From Isoetes taiwanensis (Eukaryota > Streptophyta > Lycopodiopsida > Isoetales > Isoetaceae), in the NCBI GenBank assembly GCA_021234155.1, contig JAJEKV010000054.1, positions 992,001 through 1,056,000 on the forward strand: a stretch of DNA of 64,000 nt. Direction: 5' to 3'. The stretch's first letter is position 1. Each line of letters opens with the position of its first letter. Positions 34,430 to 44,798 of the stretch are shown here, in pieces. The notes beneath the pieces are model-generated. The model searched no databases. It was given only the letters and a program-made list of their open reading frames with translations, and had not been told where the DNA came from. The translations under genes and the position numbers were made by a program.

Positions 34430-35450
34430 ATGTCCGGTTTGTAACGAACGTTTTGACTAAATCTCAACTACCAAGATTGGGTCAAAGCAGAAATTGACAA
34501 TTTACTTGCAGCTGGCTTGGTCTACAAAGTTAAACATTCAAAATAATCGATTGTCATTGCACTCAAACATAATGAAAAAATAAGAATTTGTGTAGAGTAC
34601 AAGAAACTTGATCTTACTATGAACTGTGATCACTTTCCACTCCCCTTCACGGAGTAGGTCCTTGATGACATAGCCGGCTCAAGAAACCCATTCATTCATG
34701 GATGTTTTTTAGAGTACATTAATTGATAGTTTTCTAGGGTACAATCACGTACGAGGACCAATAGTAGTCCAAATCTCTAACCACCTCTCAGTCATGCTCT
34801 TGGTCTTTTAGGATTTCATGAAGGATGATGCCTTTCTCCTTTTCAAGATGACTTCTCTGTCTATGCCATGGTCGAGTCTCATCTCAAAAACTAGAAAATG
34901 GTATCCAAAAAATGTATAGATATAGATATTAACCTCAATTCTAGAAAAACGTACCTTTTGTTAGATAGGTTATTAGTAAATAAGGTTTTACCATAGATCA
35001 TGTAACGTCAGTTGTAGTTCTACGAATATGAAAGAAACTTGAGGATCCTTGAAAAAGGTTAAACTACTATTCCTTTTTTATCCCAAACCTAGCCGCTATA
35101 GTTGCACTAATTTACAAATTAACATTTAGAGAAGAAGTGTGGACGTGAAAGGATTCTGATGCTATTTTTCAGCAACTAAAAATGCTCGGTACACAAGTCT
35201 CTATCCTCATGCCTTTTAAATGGAATAAACCATTCCACGTACATGTGGACATTTTTAGATATGCCATTGATGAGATGTTGGCTCAGGAATTTACCTTAAT
35301 CAAGGCAAACCAATCTGGTTTGCTAGTAGAAAGCGCAATTCAGTAGGATACAGTTATTCTTCTACAAAATGCGAAGCCTTAGGTCTTATTTTCAATATTA
35401 TTATTGGGCAGTATAATCAAGTTTTTGAACAAGACCAGTCCCACAGGCCT
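34430..35450 (+). pseudogene. Heavily decayed gypsy pol (second lineage)
   Basis: Plus-strand pieces match gypsy reverse transcriptase of the Athila/Tat sort. One reads AEIDNLLAAGLVYKVKHS, then IVIALKHNEKIRICVEYKKL and CDHFPLPFTE, with stops between them. Further on, an RNase H start is visible (FQQLKMLGTQVSILMPFKWN, then KPFHVHVD, where active copies have a DAS motif). Many stops and frameshifts are present and I found no LTRs. It is unrelated to the chromovirus at 564-11790. Confidence 0.65.
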
Positions 35451-37420
35451 ACTTGCATGACTCTGGAAGAATGACATTAATGCCCACCTTGAGTTTTTTC
35501 AACCATATCAAGAACGATCCATGCCGCTTAGGCCACAGATTTGGGATGGCCATAAATCTACTTTGGGATATGGTTAACTCGGCCACATGTCTAAGCTAAG
35601 GACTGTTGCTCAATTTTGAGCTCAAAAGACAATAGTTTTTGCATGTTTTTTCACTAATCTTGGTTGATAGTGTTCAAATCTCCTCTCTTGAACGAATGAG
35701 GTTTTTAGGGGCTGATAAGATGATTCTAATGGTGCTTGAATCCCATTAAATCGTTCAAGAAGCTGATAAAAAGATCTATTCAAGGATCAGCATGCCGGAA
35801 CACAGTCACGCGCTCAATTTATCACGTGGTTATCCAGGCCGAAAGACAGCGGTTAGCTCGGACAGAATAGTGGTTGGCTCGGAGGCCCCACTCTTGGCCA
35901 TAGCTGGACTGTATACCAAAACAACATACCGACTTTGCTTCTCCTATAATACAGAAGTAAAATGCATTCCAGACAAATTGGCAATATATTTCTAGATTGT
36001 TGAGCTTCCACTAAATTACTGTTCTTTCGTAAAAATTCTCGACATGGTTTAACCTAGTATCCTGGTTGTTGGCATTCTATTTGCTTCTTAAGGTTCGGCC
36101 ACCCTCTGCTGTGACTCTACCTCGGAGCATGAGTCCCCCCCCATCCCTTCGCAGTGATATTCCATATTGTCATGGTACATGCATCCCCGGGCTACCCATG
36201 GTGGCCAGGTGTCATCGACTGGGGTTTTCATCGAACGAGACACCAGCGGCCATCAACCGTGTTTGTTGCGTCTCTGTCGCGAATTCAGGTGCTAGGCATT
36301 GTGCACTTGATCTCCAGATTCATGCATGTGAAAATACCCCGAGCATGTCGATTTGAAAGACGAATTCAATCTGGTGGTTTGAATTGGCGCCCAAATTAAG
36401 CACTCGATCGCTCGAGCTCAATTCAATAATCTGCTACGGCTTTGATCGACATAAAATCTTGCCCTCTCTTCACAGTGCATATGTTATCGACCAGAGGCTG
36501 CGAACAACACGAAGGGAGCTATGATTTTGACAAGGGCACGAAGAGATACCGATGCTGATCGAGGTACCAGGAGACCTGCATCCTCTAAGAGGGTCTGCGC
36601 ATCCAAGAGAAAAAAGAGGATAAAGCAGAGTTTCATTAAAGTTGGAATTCTGAAGACAAGTTGGAATAATTTTTATATAGTATACCTTGGAGGGTTATGT
36701 ATACCTCAATACTTATAGTATGGTTATGTGTATTACAAAAGGTTATGTATACCTGTTGCATACTATGGTTATGTGTATTACAAAAGGTTATGTATACCTG
36801 ATAACAATAAGATTACAATAAGATAACAATAAGAGTACAACCAGATTACAATAAGATAACAAGTACTATTATTTTACTATTACTTATATTACGGTTACAA
36901 AAGGTTATGTGTACCTGTTGTATACTAACACAACCAGATTACAATAAGATAACAAGTAATATTATTCTTCTACTATTACTCAATGATCGAAACTAGCGTA
37001 TAGGCTCCAGAGATCCTTTCGATCATGAACATTTGATACTCCCTATTCCACGGAGATGGATGATAACATCGGCGGGATCGGGATAATGGCGAGGATTGAG
37101 AACAGCAATGGTGAGCCGGTCTTCAAGCGGTATATCTGCGCTCGGCCAAGGCACCGCTTGAAGTCCTCATGATTCATCTTGCAAGTGATAGAATCACGTT
37201 CAAGACCGAGAATAAGTCATAGCTAGGCGGAGGCCAATGTTGTCGCACTCGGCAATTTGATGTATATTTATACCCACCAAAATTATTGATGGTATACCCA
37301 CCAAAATTATTGATGGTATATACTCATCAAAATTATTGATAGTATATACATAGAAATTATTGGATCATATACATGTATAGTACTTTCGTATAAAGGCAAT
37401 GAACACCAATAATTCATATC
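35451..37420. other. Intergenic with short repeats
   Basis: Unrecognised open frames occur at 35792-36400. At 36720-36960 the words GGTTATGTATACCTGTTG and GATTACAATAAGATAACA recur several times. At 37260-37350 a unit of about 31 bp containing CCACCAAAATTATTGATGGT is repeated three times. Confidence 0.5.
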
Positions 37421-38080
37421 AATAATTTTACTTCACTATAAAAGCGGCTCCATCCCAAGGTAGAGCTCATTCATCTCCCATGGCTTCCTTTGCCCGATCG
37501 TCGTGAGAACATCCAATCCTTCAGGTGCTACCTTAGCTATAATGATCCGTGTGAATGCTACGTAAATGGTATCAAACTTGATCCATGGTCTGCAAATCCA
37601 AAGCGATGGTCCTGCGAGTGCTTGCTTGGGAAGCTCACTTTCGTGTTAAGGTCCACCTTTATTGGCTTCCCGATCGAGAGATCTTTGAGCTGAATAGCAT
37701 CACGCGGCTTTGATGTTGATGATGAGTGAATGCAGATATCCGCTAAGGATATAATAATGACATGAGTACCTATGAACTATGCAAGTCGCTTTTTATTTTC
37801 AATCACACCTATATTAGTCAAGCAGCAATGACGAGTGAATCATCTATGATATGTATACCTAATATAAGCACTTATGATTTGTGTATCTGTTAAGGATATA
37901 TATAATATAAGCATAGTGAATATTAGTTGATGTATAGAATCTGAGTACATGATAGAATCATACCTGTACGAGTACATGATACTTGTATACGCTCAATGAT
38001 GGCGCCACTGATCCACCCCAATAATTTTACTTCACTATAAAAACAAACCATTCGGGCTAGAGGTCATTCGCCTCCCATGG
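37421..38080. repeat. Repeated TATA-containing 60-bp segment
   Basis: AATAATTTTACTTCACTATA occurs at 37421-37440 and 38020-38039. Each copy is followed within 45 bases by a matching CTCCCATGG. The TCACTATAAAA core, short leader and ATG resemble a duplicated promoter plus start codon, but the frames behind both ATGs are short and unrecognised. Confidence 0.55.
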
Positions 38081-38474
38081 ATTATTTTCCTTCTTCTATT
38101 CACCACATCGAGGCGATCAAGTGCTCGATGAGCCACTCGATCTTGTTGGTTGCCTAGATAGGCATCTTCTTCTTGATCCCTACCGCTAAGAAAAAAGCTT
38201 TGGGCGAGATTCATTGCCTCAAGCGTCAATTCGTGTTATGATCCATCGATATGGCTTCCTGAGCGCATGAGCTATGAGATATCAGGGATCACTACTACAG
38301 ATCCTGAAGATGATTGAATCACCTGTTCAACATATAAGCACTTCTGACCATCTTATCTATGAATCATGTATGCATTTATATATTAAAGATGTAAGAAGTT
38401 ATATATGATCACAAATATAGTAATGTTATGTATTAAGATGAAAGATATGTATTACAAGTACAAGATCTCATGTA

Positions 38475-41400
38475 TTAAGATGAACAATGTGCTATGTCTT
38501 TCCACATGTCTATAATATATTTCGAATTTGGATTTGCTTCTACCTCTTGCCATTGGCATCCTGCATAATGAATAGCATCTAAATTTTCATACCTTGAAGG
38601 ATCGGAAGGATTAGGCCGCCAACGCTTAGTCAAGCAGTCTTTTGTAGTCCCCTCCAAAGAGGCTTCCACCACGATACAAAAATATGGCCAAAATATGTAG
38701 ATTCCGGATCAAGAACAAAAGATTCTCCTCTGCATATCCTAACCAAGTGGCGTTGTTATCATCTCCTGTGTCCGACTAGAACAAACATACCCTTTGTCAC
38801 ATGTGCGTGAGGATCAAACTCTTCAAGAGGCAACACCGGATGACCATCCGACGGGCCACAATAAGATGGTAAAGGTCGTGTGACCAAGGCAGATATCGTC
38901 GACCTCTCGAACAAATGTTTGTTTGTTCTAGAGGAGCTTGTCTTGTTTGTGGCCAAAATGCATCATTTTGAGGACGTCCCAAGCAACATCCTCCAAAGAG
39001 ATAAGAAGTCGGCTCCAATACTCAACACTTGCCGTGTATTGCCTTGCAAACAAGCTACTTTCTTGATTCTTACATATGTCCTTCCATAGGGAGATGTATT
39101 TGTTGATGCTATCCTTCAACCCCGAAGATCTTTCAATGTTGGTCTAGGAGGAATATTTTGTGGCACACCACTTGGTATCATTGGCTGACCATGTTCATCC
39201 TCTTTCCACATTCTAACTCCCGGAGAATCTGCTTTGGAAGCCACTCTTTATGTGTAGGACGCATTTTGTATTGCATAACGTGGCCAATCTCCCCGCCATC
39301 TTAAATTTGAAGAGCAATGGTTCAAGATGCCCAACCAGGCGTTGGCCCTTATCGGGATGAATCCCTTCACAAAATCCTTCCAATTTGGAACTTCATCAAT
39401 AAAGTATGGAATTGGGGATTTTGCATTGCATTTGCTAAACAAGTAAAGTAGCTCGTAGTGTCAAAGCATCCAACCTAACTCATCAAGGTTGAAAAATTTC
39501 CAAATAAAGCATCAATATCATCATGGGTGTGGCCGACCATCATAAAGCCCACTTGGATCTCATCAAAGACCTTAAGCCAAGTCAAATAAGATAAGTATGA
39601 AAAGACATACCTATTTTTGTTTTGCCTTCACGCATTATCAAGTTGCAAATAGAGATTTCGGGAAGAGGGTTGAACACCTCAGATTCGTTGTAGTTGAAGT
39701 ATTTGGCAATACTTCTCCCATGGAAGCAAGTTTGTTCTTCAAAGGATTGATGTCCTTGACCGCTTGCATCCATTTGCAATCTGCAGGCTTACTTCCACAT
39801 AAGTCACCTATCTTGTCCTCTTGCACCAATTCCAAGTTATGCAATATTCTAGAAAGTGAACCAATGTGGAAGTTTGAATCATCTTTCCATAAATCAAGTG
39901 AAAAATGACCATAGGCACGACCACCATGCCCATGAGTCAAAGCTCCCATCAAAACCGCTCTTCAAGCGATCACCTCTCCATACGATTTTGCTAGATGATG
40001 ACTTCTAGGCACTAAAGTCTTAACCTGATCCATCTTATCATGTATTATACATAGATGATTTTCAGGAGACCGCTGTGACAATGCTCTCCAATGCCAATAT
40101 TGACTTCTGCAAGAGCGTTGCTCTAGCATATGAGCCCGACGTTGAATTGCAAGATTTCGTCTCTCTCTTGTATCTTTTGTTTTTTCCAGCTTTTGCTTAA
40201 TTACCACGCAGATGTTGCATTTAGAGAAGGCTGTATTTTTTGCAATGCTAACATCTGGAAATTCCCTTTTCCATATACTATAAAAAGAGTTCAAGGCTAC
40301 AGTTGTTCCTGTAAGCTCTTCAACGACTGCTCCAACTTCTTTATGTATAAGCTTCTTATTAAGAATGGAAGGAAGCTTCCGTACATTTTCTCTTACATCA
40401 TCTCTACCTCTTTTTGCTCCTATGGGGAATACTTTCAAAGATTCTCCCGAATGAATCTGTCTAGCACACATTAAGTGGCCCGGTGTAGTGGATCCGGGCT
40501 TCTTAGAGCCAAGATACCCATGTTCACTACCTTTGCACCTGCTTCAAATCTGTTTCTCAATTGTAAAATGTTGATCGACCGATACCTAAAGCCATGCGCC
40601 ACCCAAAATGACAATTCCATCCCCTTGAGCACTATCCTGTCCTCTCCTTCTCACATAAGTCACACTCAAAGACGTCAAAAAAAATACGTAACCCTTTGCA
40701 TTGTATGGTTGAGATAAAAATTCTTTTCTTAATTCACATACTTGATGCTTGGTAAGTTTCTTGTTGCAAGTATTTTTGCAGCAGCTTGTCTTCATGAACT
40801 TATTGATTGAAGTTGTGGAGCATAGCCTTTCCTCTTTGCTCTTTCCCTTGGGTTGTCTTGGAATCCTATGTGTGTAAGTATACTTCCTTTTTCGTTTGAA
40901 TTGAGCCTGAATGTTGTCCTCAAAAGATTCTATTTCCATATCCTCATTTTCTTTAGCTTCTCGAGCTTGCAGATGTTGTGAGACAGTCCTTCCATCCTGC
41001 AGCATCACATCGCTATTTTCCCATTGTACAAGGTAATTTTCTGCTGGCCTTTCTGCACAAGCATGACATTTGAGATCCTCTGTAATTAGTGCAGGAAGGA
41101 TCTTTCCCACACAGAGCCCCACCTTTGAGTCTCCTAAAAATTCATCGTCAACAGCATCCTGGGGATCACTGAAGACAATTATGGCCTCTGCATATTTACT
41201 TCGGTCACATGCATGAAGAATGTGGCAATGCTTATCCAAGAGATCGGTTCTTGAGAAACTAGGTGGTGGTTCATCATCATCTGATGCTATCCTCGCGAGG
41301 AAAACGCGTGTACCTAGATCCAATTGTAGGATCAATTTCTTCATCGCATCGACATTGCCTCTACGCATTCTACAATCGAGGTCGGTGATGGAGTAAGCTA

Positions 41401-41632
41401 AATCAATGGCATGATATCTTATATCTTGCCGAGGCCATTCGATAAACGTGCCCACAGCCTCTTCAATGTTGTCAGCGCCATCACATGGAATCGGAAGGAT
41501 GTGGGTAGGCACCACAGCCTCGGTAACTTGCACTCCTACGTTGAGTGCGTCAACATTCTTCCCATGGATGCAAGTTCTATTCACCAAGACACCCTTACCA
41601 ACCACAGTATTATTACTGACAAGGTTCACCAT
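38475..41632 (-). pseudogene. Transposase-like gene with DUF7869-type core, broken
   Basis: Minus-strand frames at 40586-41632, 39962-40471, 39582-39952, 39480-39560, 39248-39442 and further left follow in family order but in different frames. The first (348 aa) begins with a module like the Tnp1/En-Spm domain (VTEAVVPTHILPIPCDGADN, then TFIEWPRQDIR) and ends in a Cys-rich stretch (CCKNTCNKKLT). The second has FYSIWKREFPDV followed by a KCNIC zinc-ribbon-like piece and HLCIIHDKMDQVKT. The third has GALTHGHGGRAYGHF. Near 39505-39545 lies VGHTHDDIDALFGNFS, the best-conserved motif of DUF7869 transposase-like proteins. Frameshifts and stops show that it is dead. No terminal inverted repeats were identified. 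Confidence 0.68.
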
Positions 41633-41673
41633 ATTCTCTCGTGGCCGCCATCGCTTGAAGGAGCGGGCGATGA

Positions 41674-42020
41674 TTAATCGAAGTCCGATGATGTTGTGGA
41701 GGGACTACTAGGCAAGTTCGGGGTTTTCGATGATCGACGTTTCCGATGAGTAAGTTGGGGCTCCTTCACAAGATTTTCACTTGATTTCGAGGCCATTCGA
41801 TAAATGTCCCCACGGCCAAAGAATGTTATCTGCTCCCTCACATGGAATGGGAAGCACATGGGTGGGCACTATGGCTTCAGTGACCTCCACGACCACATTG
41901 CACCATGGAATGTTCCTGCCATGCAGATGGCCTCTATGCAATTCATGTCCCCTGGCAACTACCACATCCCCATCGACAAGGTTACGCAGGGGCCTTTTCC
42001 TGTGAGAATCAATACACATA
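41674..42020 (-). pseudogene. Duplicated Tnp1-like module
   Basis: This stretch repeats the N-terminal module of the gene to its left. It reads VVVEVTEAIVPTHVLPIPCE followed by GADN, against VTEAVVPTHILPIPCDGADN at 41632 downward, and is then frameshifted. Two diverged copies lie in the same orientation about 400 bp apart. Confidence 0.75.
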
Positions 42021-42107
42021 TATATATATACTTGTTAGAGACATGCAACCCTCGATGACATATACTTAGTGAAAATAGCGCGAAAATGTGAAAGAAATTA
42101 TACGACA

Positions 42108-42365
42108 TGAGACAAATGGCGCAGCTGCTCCATTTATTTAAATGAAAAATATCGCTCATTTACCTTTAAATGGCGCATTGCAAGATTACGCCATTTACTG
42201 TCAATGGGCCATTTTCCTTGAAATGGAGCAGCGCCCATTTCCCATTAAATGGCGCAATCGCTATTATTTAAAGGGAAATGGCGCACGCTCCATTTCAAGG
42301 GAAATGGCGCACCGCCCATTTCAAGGAAAATGGCCCATTGACAGTAAATGGCATCTTTATTCTAA
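42108..42365. repeat. Palindromic AAATGGCGC/GCGCCATTT cluster 1
   Basis: More than ten copies of the words ATGGCGC, GCGCCAT and CCATTT occur in both orientations. It includes a perfect 37-bp inverted repeat, 42190-42226 against 42316-42352. The whole segment can fold into a large cruciform. It is not a coding region. Confidence 0.9.
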
Positions 42366-42589
42366 ATGCTATATCTAATAGCTAGAGTTATGGATTCCTA
42401 TTACTACAAGATTCAACGCAAGACATCAATTGTTGAGAACTTATCTACTGAACAAGATAGAGAAGATCTACCCTTAAACATATTAAAATATTTAACATCC
42501 TACATCCTACATTAAACATACTAAAACATTTTACTAGAACTCGAATAGCCTCTAACCCGGACGCCATTGACGATTCCTGGATCTGCCAT

Positions 42590-42970
42590 ATCGAGAATGC
42601 GCTCAAGAATTTGGTCAAAGCGCTGAATAATCTTGACAAAGTCCGGACAAGCGCTTGGAGAATCTGGACAAGCGCTGAAAATGAAGACGAAGCGCCACCG
42701 AATGAAGCCAAGCGCTGAAGAATGAAGCCGAAGCGCTAAGAAACGAAGCCGCTACCAAGAATGAAGACAAGGGCTAAGCGGCCGCAAAAGAAAGACAAGC
42801 GCCAAGCCGGCAACCGCCGCTATCGACTAAGGAACCAACGCCTAAGACGGAATAGACGCTTGAGAAGCGCCCGCTTTGTCGACCAAAGAGATCTCAAAGC
42901 GCAAAACCTACGAATATTGAAACGAGGGGCGAGGTGCATAAAATCGCAACCGTCGAGTCGAAAGTATAGC
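42590..42970. repeat. Degenerate AAGCGCT-rich repeat
   Basis: The words AAGCGCT and GAATGAAGCCG recur at irregular spacing of about 20-30 bases. The open frames that cross it are highly charged because of the repeat. I see no domain. Confidence 0.6.
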
Positions 42971-43670
42971 GCCTTCTAATGACCATGTCTCGCCTCGGCG
43001 ACAACAGACAAATGAAAGGCCCCATTATGAAGTGGATTCGCAAAATTCAAAGTTCAAAATACGGGCGGGCAAATTCAAATTTCAAATTTGAGCTGGCGGA
43101 CACACGGAGTGGTCTTTTAATGACTTAAACTACCTATGATTTATAATGGCGAATCCAAGGGAGAAAACGGACGGGGAAAATTCAAAATTTTTAAAATTTG
43201 TAGAGACGGATTTGGCGCCAAATTTCGAGACTGGACGGGCGGGGAATTTGAAGAGAAGAAGAGGCGGGTAAAATTGGTTTTTTTTCTTTCCCCGACTTTT
43301 CTTTTCTTTTCTTCCGCCCAATTTTCATTTTCAATTTCATTGTTCTTTTCTCCCTCCTCCGCCTTCCGCCTTCCGCCTTCCGCCACAAACGCTAAGCGCC
43401 GCACATTCTCTCTCCTAATCAACCATCTTCTCTCTCTGGCGCTGTTGATCCTAGAGCTTCGGAAAAAAAAGTGGAGTAGGATTTATCACGGTCCAGTACT
43501 TTTATACTTTTATACAATGGCGCAATCTTAGCTCAAAATCCGAGGAGCCAATTTCGGGTTAGTATCTGTTGTTTCTTAGGTAGTGTCTTAGGTAGTTGAA
43601 GTGTAGTGTCTTAGGATGGCGAAATGAAATGGACAGGCCATTTCGATTAGGAGAGGGTGGGTTTGTAGCG
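42971..43670. other. Purine/pyrimidine-skewed stretch, no gene recognised
   Basis: A pyrimidine-rich run lies at about 43270-43380, with GCCTTCC repeated. It could be the leader region of the gene to the right, but nothing ties them together. Confidence 0.35.
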
Positions 43671-43679
43671 ACCTTTTCC

Positions 43680-44190
43680 TCTTATAGTTTGTGAAATGGC
43701 GGTACTTCATTTTCCATAATGTCTGTTAATATTCTTGTAGAAGCGGACCCATAAAAAGAGCAAATGGCGAAAAAGCCATTTAGACTAAATAAGGCGGTGC
43801 CATTTAGACTAAATGGGCGCTCATCGCCATTTGCTATGGGTCCCCTTCGAAAAAAAAATGGCGGTAGCCATTTAGACTAATGAAAAGACCTGCGCCATTT
43901 GCTCTATTATATATAAAGCTAAATGGCGCTAGCCTGGCGCTTATTTAGTCTAAATAAATGGCGCGTATTTAATCTAAATGGCGACTCGCGCCATTTAGCT
44001 TTTATATAATAGAGCAATGTATGCCAGCCATTTATCTAAATGGCGCAAATGCGCTTCATTTCATCTAAATGGCGCAGTGGTCGCCATTTCATCTAAATGG
44101 CGCAGTGCGCCATTTAGTCTAAATGGCGCTGCGCCATTTAGATTAAATGGTTTAATTCGCCCATTTAGATAAATGCCGCTTGCCCTGCTT
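43680..44190. repeat. Palindromic AAATGGCGC/GCGCCATTT cluster 2
   Basis: At least fifteen copies of GCCATTTAG, CTAAATGGC and close variants occur in alternating orientation. Longer inverted pairs include GACCCATA...AGAGCAAATGGCGA against TCGCCATTTGCTATGGGTC, and GCGCCATTTGCTCTATTATA against TATAATAGAGCAATG. Separators are mostly TAGTCTAAAT and TTTAGATTAAA-like words. Confidence 0.9.
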
Positions 44191-44798
44191 TTAACTTTCT
44201 AGCACATGCCATTTCTCTCACCATGCTTACCTCGCAAGCTGGTGCTTGTAGAAGAAATGGAACGCGGTGACTTCGAGGAGCATAGTCCTCATTTGGAAGG
44301 TCTGGTGTATGGAGATCGTTAGAGCCATACCCTTTGATCGGCGTAGGACCCAACCAAGGGAGACAAGAGGCGAGAACTTTGCCTCCTTGTCAAATCAGTC
44401 TGAAATGTGAAGAAGGAGCCTCAACCGTGGCCCCGGATGGGCATCATTGTCAACATGAGAGAAGTCAAGAAACAAGGAAGACTTGACTTTCTTGGTTGCA
44501 CAAATGGAAGATCCTCGCCAAGGCGGCATTGATCTCTATTGCATGGATTGGCGATTACTACGAGCCTGCAATGATGGAGTCCAAAGATGAAGGACCAAGC
44601 AATCGTCGGCCAAGAAAAAAGTTGGCCGCCATTTGCCATCTTATGAGTCCGTGAGAGCAAGCGATATCAAAGGCACGGTAGAGATCCTCAAAGGATTCAT
44701 GATTCTGGCGAGCGCCATGGACATGTCCAAAAACTCCGCGGTCCTACATTGTAAGAGCGAAGCTCTCGTGCAACATGCCAGCCAGTAATGGATAGCGG

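Noticed and set aside
43141-43531. Frames on both strands of 90-130 aa
   Set aside because: They arise from the skewed pyrimidine-rich stretch. No conserved motif or splice structure supports them.
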